Source: Pseudonocardia thermophila (GTDB lineage Bacteria; Actinomycetota; Actinomycetes; Mycobacteriales; Pseudonocardiaceae). Taken from it: DNA of 64,000 nt. The stretch covers positions 248,001 through 312,000 of the forward strand of contig NZ_FRAP01000004.1 in NCBI RefSeq assembly GCF_900142365.1, given 5' to 3'. This document shows positions 57,784 to 64,000 of this stretch, one piece after another. Position 1 is the first letter of the stretch; each line of letters opens with the position of its first letter. Under the pieces are notes generated by a model. It did not search any database and was not told the DNA's origin. It saw only the letters and a program-made list of their open reading frames with translations. A program made the translations under genes and the position numbers.

Positions 57784-58797
57784 TCACTCCTGCGGCTGCG
57801 GTTTCTCCGCCCGGCGCGGGCTGCCCGTCAGCGAGCCCGCGTGCGCCACGAGCGTCGGGTCCTTGCGCGTCTTGATCAGGCTGGCGACGGTGACCACCGC
57901 CAGGACGCCGACGATCACGCCCAGCGAGAGCGGGGTGGGGATCTCCGGCACGGCCGGGGAGACGTCGACGTGCAGCCAGTGCAGGATCAGCTTCACCCCG
58001 ATGAACGCGAGGATCAGCGAGAGCCCCGTCGACAGGTACACCAGCCGGTCGAGCAGACCCTTGACCAGGAAGTACAGGGCGCGCAGGCCGAGCAGGGCGA
58101 ACGCGTTGGCGGCGAACACGATGAACGCGGAGTCGGTCACCCCGAACACGGCGGGGATCGAGTCCAGCGCGAACAGCAGGTCGATGCCGCCGATCGCGAC
58201 GAGCACGATCATCAGCGGCGTGACCATCCGCCGCCCGTCGACCCGGGTGAAGAGCTTGCCCCCGTCGTAGGCGTCGCTGATCGGCAGCACCCGCCGGGCG
58301 GTGTTGACCACGATGTTGTTCTCGACGTCGGGGTCCTCGTCGCGGTGCCGGAACAGCTGCACGGCCGTGTAGAGCAGCAGCAACCCGAACAGCAGGAACA
58401 CGAACGACGCCAGCGACAGCAGCGCGGCCCCGATCGCGATGAAGACCACCCGCATGACGAGAGCGAGCACGATGCCGAAGGTCAGCACCTTCTGCTGGTG
58501 CTCCTCCACCACCGCGAACGTCGACATGATGATCACGAAGACGAAGAGGTTGTCGACCGACAGGCTCTTCTCGACGATGTAGCCGGCGAAGAACTGGGTG
58601 CCCGCGTCGGCGCCGTAGGCCAGCAGGAACCAGACACCGAAGGCCACGGCGACGCCGACGTAGAACACCGACCAGGCCGTGGCCTCCCGGAACCCGACGC
58701 GGTGCGGCCGCAGCCAGCCGAGCGCCAGGTCGAGCGCGAGCAGAGCGAGGATCAGCGCGATCGTCACGATCCAGGTGAGCGTGCTGATCTCGATCAT
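57784..58797 (-). CDS. TerC-family integral membrane protein
   Basis: A 337-residue protein with about nine transmembrane helices. V-E-K-S-L-S-V-D-N-L-F-V-F (near 76-88) and G-G-I-D-L-L-F-A-L-D-S-I-P-A (near 203-216) are the two acidic motifs of the TerC/Alx family, which exports Mn2+ or takes part in tellurite resistance and membrane-protein metallation. ATG 58797 has GGAGG upstream. Its leader contains GGTAAAGCGTCGGTAAAG, two near-identical 8-mers that may be a regulator or metal-responsive site. It is probably linked to metal homeostasis rather than to the distant TerF-like gene. Confidence 0.92.
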   Translation of the reverse strand: MIEISTLTWIVTIALILALLALDLALGWLRPHRVGFREATAWSVFYVGVAVAFGVWFLLAYGADAGTQFFAGYIVEKSLSVDNLFVFVIIMSTFAVVEEHQQKVLTFGIVLALVMRVVFIAIGAALLSLASFVFLLFGLLLLYTAVQLFRHRDEDPDVENNIVVNTARRVLPISDAYDGGKLFTRVDGRRMVTPLMIVLVAIGGIDLLFALDSIPAVFGVTDSAFIVFAANAFALLGLRALYFLVKGLLDRLVYLSTGLSLILAFIGVKLILHWLHVDVSPAVPEIPTPLSLGVIVGVLAVVTVASLIKTRKDPTLVAHAGSLTGSPRRAEKPQPQE

Positions 58798-58838
58798 GCG
58801 CCGATCCTCCGCTCTTCTTTACCGACGCTTTACCAACG

Positions 58839-59654
58839 TCAGCCGACGCCCACGGGTTCCCGCGGACCGACCGCCGGTAGACCGGCGAGCACCGACCGGA
58901 TCAGCGCCGGATCGTCCGTCGTGATCTCCTGCGCCCCGACGGCCAGGCTCGCGTACAGGTCGGCGGCCGTGTCGACCGCCCACACGCGCGCCCGCGAGCC
59001 GCCCGCGATCCAGGCCCGGACCTGTTCGGGGTAGGCGGCCAGGTAGTCCGTACCGGGGCCGGCGATGCCGACCGAGCCGTCGGCGAGCCGTTCGGTGCCC
59101 GCCTCGTACTCGAGGTCGACCAGCTGGCACAGGTACCGGCCCGGCACGACGTCGAGCAGGTAGCCGACCGCGTCGGCGTCGAAGCTCATGAACGACACGT
59201 CCACGTTGGCCAGCCGGCTGCGGTGCGGGGTCCAGCCGCGCCTGCCGAGCACGGAGAGCACAGCGTCCTCCAGCGCGGGCCCCTCCTGCGGCTCCTCGTG
59301 CTTGAGCTCGACGGCCAGCCCGACCGGGCGGTTCGCCGCGAGCAGCAGCTCGAGCAGGTCGTCGAGGGTCAGGAGCTGGTCGGCGAGCACGGCGCCCTCC
59401 GGCAGCTCGACGCCCTTCCAGGTCCAGATGTCCAGGTCGCGCAGCTCAGCAAGGGTCCGCTCGCGGACCGGCCCGAAGCCGTCGCTGGTGCGGTCGAGGG
59501 TGTGGTCGTGGATCACGACGACCTCACCGTCGTCGCTGAGGCGCACATCGCACTCGACACCGTCGGCGCCGTCGGCGAGTGCCTGCAGGTAGGCGGCCCG
59601 CGAATGTTCGGGGAAGCGAGCCGATGCGCCGCGGTGGGCGTACACAAGGGTCAC
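58839..59654 (-). CDS. Glycerophosphodiester phosphodiesterase
   Basis: A 271-residue GDPD TIM-barrel enzyme. The signature H-R-G-A-S-A-R-F-P-E-H-S (residues 7-18) has the catalytic histidine, E-C-D-V-R (near 34-38) the metal ligands, and I-H-D-H-T-L-D-R-T-S the second histidine. It splits glycerophosphodiesters into alcohol and glycerol-3-phosphate, which the glpD product encoded nearby can oxidise. There is no signal peptide, so it acts in the cytoplasm. GTG 59654 is chosen because the overlapping -10 box ends 7 nt upstream; a longer frame to 59726 enters the divergent gene. Confidence 0.93.
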   Translation of the reverse strand: MTLVYAHRGASARFPEHSRAAYLQALADGADGVECDVRLSDDGEVVVIHDHTLDRTSDGFGPVRERTLAELRDLDIWTWKGVELPEGAVLADQLLTLDDLLELLLAANRPVGLAVELKHEEPQEGPALEDAVLSVLGRRGWTPHRSRLANVDVSFMSFDADAVGYLLDVVPGRYLCQLVDLEYEAGTERLADGSVGIAGPGTDYLAAYPEQVRAWIAGGSRARVWAVDTAADLYASLAVGAQEITTDDPALIRSVLAGLPAVGPREPVGVG

Positions 59655-59659
59655 TGGAC

Positions 59660-59667
59660 CTAGGCTA
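59660..59667. promoter_or_regulatory. Overlapping divergent leaderless -10 boxes
   Basis: CTAGGCTA contains TAGGCT (59661-59666, +), ending 8 nt before the phosphatase GTG at 59675, and TAGCCT (59667-59662, -), ending 7 nt before the GDPD GTG at 59654. Both fit TANNNT and leaderless spacing. The two start codons are only 20 bp apart. Confidence 0.6.
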
Positions 59668-59674
59668 ACGCGAC

Positions 59675-60343
59675 GTGCGCACCGTTCTCCTCGACCTCGA
59701 CGGAACCCTCGCGGATTCAGCGTCACAGATCATCGAGCACCTGGCGAAGGCCATGGTCGGTGCCGGGGTGCCCGTTCCCGAGAAGGCGGTGCTGGACACG
59801 CTCGTCGGGCCGCCGTTCGAGACCGCACTGCCCGCGCTGGGCGTGAGCATCGAGGCCACGCGCGAGATCATCCGCGCCTACCGGCGCTCCTACGACCCGG
59901 TCGCGGCCCGCACGACCCCGCTCTTCCCCGGCGTGCCCGAGACGCTCCAGCGGCTGCGCGCCGGCGGGCTGCGGCTGGCCCTGGCGACGTCCAAACCGGA
60001 GCACCTCGCCCGCCGCATCGTCGCCACCACCGGGATCGACGTCCACCTCACCGAGATCGGCGGTGCCGACGACACCGTCGGGCGGGTCGGCAAGGCGAAG
60101 GTGGTCGCGGACGTCCTGCGCCGGCTCGAGATCGACCCGGCCACCGACCCGGTGATCATGGTCGGCGACCGTAGCCACGACGTCGACGGTGCGGCCGCGA
60201 ACGGCGTGCGGACCATCGGCGTGGGCTGGGGCTACGCAGTGCCCGGCGAGTTGACGGGCGCGGTCCTCGTCGTGCCCGACCTGGCCGCGCTGGAGGAGAC
60301 GCTGCTCGGCGACGAGATCTGGGAGCGCCCCGCCGCCGCCTGA
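59675..60343 (+). CDS. HAD-family phosphatase (phosphoglycolate phosphatase-like)
   Basis: A 222-residue HAD protein with a full active site: L-L-D-L-D-G-T-L at 5-12 (both aspartates present), A-T-S-K-P as motif II, a Lys in G-K-A-K-V and M-V-G-D-R-S-H-D as motif IV. The early helix-rich cap (about residues 15-80) is Gph/pyrophosphatase-like. Substrates of this group include phosphoglycolate, small sugar phosphates and pyrophosphate. Divergent neighbours handle glycerol phosphates, so glycerol-3-phosphate or a by-product is possible, but this is inference. GTG 59675 is leaderless. Directly after its stop lies a fragment of an FAD monooxygenase in the same frame. Confidence 0.88.
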   Translation: MRTVLLDLDGTLADSASQIIEHLAKAMVGAGVPVPEKAVLDTLVGPPFETALPALGVSIEATREIIRAYRRSYDPVAARTTPLFPGVPETLQRLRAGGLRLALATSKPEHLARRIVATTGIDVHLTEIGGADDTVGRVGKAKVVADVLRRLEIDPATDPVIMVGDRSHDVDGAAANGVRTIGVGWGYAVPGELTGAVLVVPDLAALEETLLGDEIWERPAAA

Positions 60344-60517
60344 CCGGACGGGTACGTCGCCTGGGCCAGCAGCGCCGCCGAGCCCGGCGCCGACGAGATC
60401 GCCGCCCTGCACGTCGCTGCGACGACGTGGTTCGGCCTGCCCGCACCCGCGCTGCAGCCGGTCTGGCGCGCCACCCCTCCCCCGGTTGCCGGCCGTGATC
60501 ACCGGCGAGAAGGATGA
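60344..60517 (+). pseudogene. Remnant of an FAD-dependent monooxygenase C-terminus
   Basis: From 60344, directly after the phosphatase TGA and in the same frame, 57 codons stay open and read D-G-Y-V-A-W-A-S-S-A-A-E-P-G-A-D-E, then A-A-T-T-W-F-G. The P-D-G-Y-V-A-W motif and the helix after it are the closing part of class A FAD aromatic hydroxylases (phenol or polyketide hydroxylase type, thioredoxin-like C-terminal domain). There is no start codon and no FAD domain, so only a 3' fragment survives, ending at TGA 60515-60517. It is probably left by deletion or rearrangement. The match is from motif memory. Confidence 0.6.
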
Positions 60518-60543
60518 CCGGGCGACGAAGGGAGGGGAGCTCG

Positions 60544-62064
60544 ATGGCGGAGTTCGTCGGTGCCGTCGACCAGGGCACCACCAGCACGCGCTTCATGATC
60601 TTCGACCACGACGGCAACGAGGTGGGCCGCCACCAGCTCGAGCACGAGCAGATCCTGCCGCAGGCGGGCTGGGTCGAGCACAATCCCGTGGAGATCTGGG
60701 AGCGCACGTCCGCGGTCATCCAGACAGCGCTGAACACGACCGGCCTGACCGCCGCTGATCTCGTCTCGCTCGGCATCACCAACCAGCGCGAGACCACCGT
60801 CGTCTGGAACCGCAGGACCGGCCGGCCGCTCTACAACGCGATCGTCTGGCAGGACACCCGCACCGACCGGATCGCCACCGCGCTGGAGCGCGATGGCCGG
60901 GGCGCCGTCATCCGCGCGAAGGCCGGGCTGCCGCCCGCGACGTACTTCTCCGCCGGCAAGATCCAGTGGATCCTGGAGAACGTGGACGGCGCCCGCGAGG
61001 CCGCCGAACGCGGCGAGGCGATCTTCGGCACCACCGACACGTGGCTGCTCTGGAACCTGACCGGCGGCCCCCGCGGGGGCGTGCACGTCACCGACCCGAC
61101 CAACGCCAGCCGCACGATGCTGATGAACCTCGAGACGCTCGACTGGGACGACGAGCTGCTGTCGTTCTTCGGCATCCCGCGGCAGATGCTGCCGGAGATC
61201 CGACCGAGCAGCTGCCCCGGCGACGGGTACGGGCGGACGCTGCCCATCGGGCCGCTCGCCGGCGAGGTGCCGATCAACGGCGATCTCGGCGACCAGCAGG
61301 CCGCCACCGTCGGGCAGGTGTGCTTCGCGCCCGGCGAGGCGAAGAACACCTACGGCACCGGCAACTTCATGCTGCTCAACACCGGGACCGAGCCGGTGCG
61401 CTCGTCCTCGGGGCTGCTCACGACCGTCTGCTACCAGTTCGGTGACGAGCCCGCGGTGTACGCGCTGGAGGGCTCGATCGCCGTGACCGGCTCTGCCGTG
61501 CAGTGGCTGCGCGACCAGCTCGGCATCATCTCCGGGGCCGCGCAGAGCGAGGACCTGGCCCGGCAGGTGGAGGACAACGGCGGGGTGTACTTCGTGCCCG
61601 CGTTCTCCGGCCTGTTCGCGCCGTACTGGCGCTCCGATGCGCGCGGGGTGATCGTGGGGCTGTCCCGCTACAACACCAACGCGCACCTGGCCCGGGCCAC
61701 GCTGGAGGCGATCTGCTACCAGAGCCGCGACGTCGCCGAGGCGATGGTGGCCGACTCCGGCGTCGCGCTGGACGTGCTCAAGGTCGACGGCGGCGTCACC
61801 GCCAACGAGCTGTGCATGCAGATCCAGGCCGACGTGCTCGGCGTCCCGGTGGTGCGGCCGGTCGTCGCGGAGACAACCGCGCTCGGTGCGGCCTACGCCG
61901 CCGGGCTCGCCACCGGGTTCTGGAGCTCCACCGACGAGCTGCGCGCGAACTGGAAGGAGTCCAAGCGCTGGGAGCCCCGGTGGAGTGACGCGCAGCGCAC
62001 GGAAGGGTACGAGCGCTGGAAGAAGGCCGTCGCGCGGACGTTGGACTGGGTAGACGTCGGGTGA
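60544..62064 (+). CDS. glpK: Glycerol kinase
   Basis: A 506-residue FGGY kinase that makes glycerol-3-phosphate. [12 protein letters not shown] (residues 6-17) is the phosphate-1 motif; glycerol-binding residues appear in N-Q-R-E-T, W-Q-D-T-R-T and G-D-Q-Q-A-A. The second ATP motif [10 protein letters not shown] and the family signature G-G-V-T-A-N-E-L-C follow. Length is close to E. coli GlpK (502). ATG 60544 has GAAGGGAGGGGAG upstream, better than a start at 60514. It is followed after 37 bp by glpD in one transcript. Confidence 0.97.
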   Translation: MAEFVGAVDQGTTSTRFMIFDHDGNEVGRHQLEHEQILPQAGWVEHNPVEIWERTSAVIQTALNTTGLTAADLVSLGITNQRETTVVWNRRTGRPLYNAIVWQDTRTDRIATALERDGRGAVIRAKAGLPPATYFSAGKIQWILENVDGAREAAERGEAIFGTTDTWLLWNLTGGPRGGVHVTDPTNASRTMLMNLETLDWDDELLSFFGIPRQMLPEIRPSSCPGDGYGRTLPIGPLAGEVPINGDLGDQQAATVGQVCFAPGEAKNTYGTGNFMLLNTGTEPVRSSSGLLTTVCYQFGDEPAVYALEGSIAVTGSAVQWLRDQLGIISGAAQSEDLARQVEDNGGVYFVPAFSGLFAPYWRSDARGVIVGLSRYNTNAHLARATLEAICYQSRDVAEAMVADSGVALDVLKVDGGVTANELCMQIQADVLGVPVVRPVVAETTALGAAYAAGLATGFWSSTDELRANWKESKRWEPRWSDAQRTEGYERWKKAVARTLDWVDVG

Positions 62065-62101
62065 TGCCCCGGCCAGGAGCCATGCGGTAAGGAGCCAGAG
62101 G

Positions 62102-63811
62102 ATGAGATCGGTCGCGCTGTCCCCCGCCTACCGCGAGGCCGCGCTGCAGGCGATGCGGTCGATCGAGCTCGACGTGCTGGTCGTCGGCGGCGGCGTCGTG
62201 GGGTCCGGGGCCGCGCTGGACGCAGCCACTCGCGGGCTCGTCGTCGGGCTCGTGGAGGCGCGCGACTTCGCCTCCGGCACGTCCAGCCGGTCGTCGAAGC
62301 TCATCCACGGCGGCCTGCGCTACCTGGAGATGCTCGACTTCCGACTGGTCCACGAGGCGCTCACCGAGCGCGGACTGCTCATCGAGAAGCTGGCGCCGCA
62401 CCTGGTGCGGCCGGTGCCGTTCCTCTACCCGCTCACCCACCGGGTGTGGGAGCGGTTCTACGCCGGCGCCGGCGTAGCGCTCTACGACGTCCTGGCCCGG
62501 GTGTCCGGCCGCAGGGCGGGGCTGCCCATCCACCGGCACCTCACCCGGCGCGGTGCGCGGCGGCTCGTCCCGGCGCTGCGCAAGGACGCGCTGGTCGGTG
62601 CGCTGAAGTACTACGACGCGCAGGTCGACGATGCGCGGCACACGCTGTTCGTCGCACGCACCGCCGCGTCGTACGGAGCGCACGTCGCCTCGCGGGCTCG
62701 GGTGATCGGGCTGCTGCGCGAGGGCGAGCGGGTCACCGGGGCGAAGGTGCGCGACCTGGAGTCCGGTGACACGTTCGACGTGCGCGCCAAGCAGGTCGTC
62801 AACGCCACCGGCGTGTGGACCGACGAGACGCAGGCCATGGCGAACGAGCGCGGGCAGTTCCACGTGCGCGCCTCGAAGGGCGTGCACCTCGTGGTGCCGC
62901 GCGACCGCATCCGCGGCGACGCCGGCCTGATCCTGCGCACGGAGAAGTCGGTGCTGTTCGTGATCCCGTGGGGGCGGCACTGGATCATCGGCACCACCGA
63001 CACCGACTGGCGGCTCGATCTCGCCCACCCCGCGGCGAGCGCCGCCGACATCGACTACCTGCTCGACCACGTCAACGCGGTCCTGGAGCAGCCGCTCACG
63101 CACGAGGACGTGGAGGGCGTCTACGCCGGGCTGCGGCCGCTGCTGGCCGGTGAGTCGGAGTCGACGTCGACGCTCTCGCGCGAGCACGCGGTGGCGCACA
63201 CGGTGCCCGGCCTGGTGGTCGTGGCCGGCGGCAAGTACACGACCTACCGCGTCATGGCCCAGGACGCGATCGACGCCGCGGTGTACGCGCTGGACAAGAA
63301 GGTGCCGCCGTCGGTGACCGCGGACGTGCCGCTGCTGGGCGCGGAGGGGTACGCAGCGCTGCGGAACTCGCGCAACGTGCTCGCGCAGACCTACGGCCTG
63401 CACGTCGCGCGGATCGATCACCTGCTGGGCCGGTACGGGTCGCTGATCCACGAGGTGCTCGCGCTCGTCGCCGACGATCCGAGCCTGGCCGAGCCCGTCA
63501 CCGGTGCGCCGGACTACCTGCGCGCGGAGCTCGTCTACGCGGCCTCGCACGAGGGTGCCCGGCACCTCGACGACCTGCTCGCGCGCCGGACCCGCATCTC
63601 GATCGAGACGTTCGACCGCGGGCTCGGCGCGGTCGAGGAGGCCGCCGAGCTGGTCGCGCCCGTGCTCGGGTGGAGCCGCGCGCAGATCGACCGCGAGGTG
63701 GAGCACTACCGCAAGCGCGTCGAGGCGGAGCGGGAGAGCCAGCGCATGCCCGACGACGAGACCGCGGACTCCGCCCGCATGGGCGCCCCGGACGTGGTGC
63801 CGCTGGTGTGA
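62102..63811 (+). CDS. glpD: Aerobic glycerol-3-phosphate dehydrogenase
   Basis: A 569-residue FAD enzyme that oxidises glycerol-3-phosphate to dihydroxyacetone phosphate and feeds the quinone pool. The N-terminal FAD motif is V-V-G-G-G-V-V-G-S-G-A-A at 24-35; S-S-R-S-S-K-L-I-H-G-G-L-R-Y-L (near 61-75) is the GlpD signature. K-G-V-H-L-V-V-P and G-G-K-Y-T-T-Y-R are further FAD/substrate parts, and the C-terminal helical DAO_C domain is present. Length matches actinobacterial GlpD2 better than the shorter GlpD. AGGAG precedes the ATG. It forms a glpK-glpD operon; no glycerol facilitator gene is seen. Confidence 0.96.
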   Translation: MRSVALSPAYREAALQAMRSIELDVLVVGGGVVGSGAALDAATRGLVVGLVEARDFASGTSSRSSKLIHGGLRYLEMLDFRLVHEALTERGLLIEKLAPHLVRPVPFLYPLTHRVWERFYAGAGVALYDVLARVSGRRAGLPIHRHLTRRGARRLVPALRKDALVGALKYYDAQVDDARHTLFVARTAASYGAHVASRARVIGLLREGERVTGAKVRDLESGDTFDVRAKQVVNATGVWTDETQAMANERGQFHVRASKGVHLVVPRDRIRGDAGLILRTEKSVLFVIPWGRHWIIGTTDTDWRLDLAHPAASAADIDYLLDHVNAVLEQPLTHEDVEGVYAGLRPLLAGESESTSTLSREHAVAHTVPGLVVVAGGKYTTYRVMAQDAIDAAVYALDKKVPPSVTADVPLLGAEGYAALRNSRNVLAQTYGLHVARIDHLLGRYGSLIHEVLALVADDPSLAEPVTGAPDYLRAELVYAASHEGARHLDDLLARRTRISIETFDRGLGAVEEAAELVAPVLGWSRAQIDREVEHYRKRVEAERESQRMPDDETADSARMGAPDVVPLV

Positions 63812-63890
63812 ACGTGCCTCGCGCCGAGGACGGCGTCGGCGGGGTCGAGTCGCCCTGTCGATCACGCACGACGTCGTTCTCGACGAGGAT

Positions 63891-63896
63891 TACGGT
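63891..63896 (+). promoter_or_regulatory. Leaderless -10 box of the final gene
   Basis: TACGGT ends 7 nt before GTG 63904, with no ribosome site in between. A GTG at 63895 with GAGGA upstream is the alternative. Confidence 0.4.
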
Positions 63897-63903
63897 GGTC
63901 CGG

Positions 63904-64000
63904 GTGGGCGATCTGCTGACCATCGACGACATCCGCGCCGCGGCCGCGCTGATCGACGGCCGGGTGCTGCGCACCCCGACCCTGCCCTCCCCGGGCCTGT
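63904..64000 (+). CDS. Threonine/serine dehydratase-like PLP enzyme, N-terminal end (partial)
   Basis: The gene runs off the right edge after 32 codons. V-G-D-L-L-T-I-D-D-I-R-A-A-A-A-L-I-D-G followed by R-V-L-R-T-P-T is the N-terminal helix and T-P loop of fold-type II PLP enzymes such as biosynthetic or catabolic threonine dehydratase, serine dehydratase and serine racemase. The active-site lysine lies beyond the window. GTG 63904 is supported by a leaderless -10, but 63895 is possible. It is probably monocistronic after glpD, 92 bp away. Confidence 0.7.
   Translation, partial: MGDLLTIDDIRAAAALIDGRVLRTPTLPSPGL

Noticed and set aside
1..64000. tRNA and rRNA genes, insertion sequences, integrase and prophage
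   Set aside because: I looked for tRNA-like arms in the larger gaps and for transposase/integrase motifs in the real genes and found none.

Overview
This is a 64-kb window of very GC-rich DNA with dense, mostly GC-ending codons, frequent GTG starts, many 4-base start/stop overlaps and many TANNNT boxes 6-8 nt before a start codon (the leaderless pattern common in actinobacteria). Together with RecBCD, SbcCD, a deazaflavin-type oxidoreductase, PadR/IclR/Lrp/AraC regulators and dispersed intergenic hairpins, this points to an actinomycete, probably a Pseudonocardiaceae such as Pseudonocardia. The genus is inference. No rRNA, tRNA, CRISPR array, transposase or phage gene was seen.

Left third (0-20 kb): an aromatic-catabolism neighbourhood. 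It holds the end of a 2-oxopent-4-enoate hydratase/4-oxalocrotonate decarboxylase family gene, a 4-oxalocrotonate tautomerase and a Rieske ferredoxin (+); a Rieske mono/dioxygenase with an overlapping zinc-ribbon protein (-), divergent from an IclR regulator; a quinone oxidoreductase; and a translationally coupled two-gene enzyme that looks like a split PEP-synthase/dikinase (ATP-grasp subunit plus substrate/phosphohistidine subunit). A HAD/SDR pair follows. At 16.3-19.7 kb a coupled three-gene operon encodes 2-hydroxymuconic semialdehyde dehydrogenase, 4-hydroxy-2-oxovalerate aldolase and acylating acetaldehyde dehydrogenase, the lower meta-cleavage pathway. MenC, a TerD/von Willebrand A protein and an export pump lie between.

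Middle (20-39 kb): housekeeping and regulatory genes. These include PadR; a CooC-like ATPase with an SCO5389-like partner; a PAC2 protein; a deazaflavin-type oxidoreductase; an AceE/MdeB-like thiamine-diphosphate enzyme divergent from an Lrp regulator; AraC divergent from an NmrA-like protein; a BCCT transporter; a sterol-desaturase-like hydroxylase; and phosphoglucomutase.

Right third (39-64 kb): a DNA-repair block, recC-recB-recD (+) and nurA-like/sbcC/sbcD (-), followed by rnhA. Then come a frameshifted MFS gene, a PIG-V-like mannosyltransferase and TerC. A glycerol-3-phosphate block (glycerophosphodiesterase, phosphatase, glpK, glpD) follows, and the start of a threonine/serine dehydratase closes the window.

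Non-coding structure is unusually rich. Two arrays of a 22-bp GCGAGT-headed repeat with inverted arms lie at 37.8 and 47.9 kb. A dispersed hairpin family with the stem core ACGAACGGCAC occurs at 2.0, 9.5, 20.6 and 29.0 kb. Two gene-free segments at 10.4 and 57.7 kb share homologous blocks. A 57-codon remnant of an FAD monooxygenase C-terminus sits at 60.3 kb. The best candidates for something undescribed are the split phosphotransferase in an aerobic dioxygenase locus, the 22-bp repeat arrays and the NurA-like/SbcCD operon.
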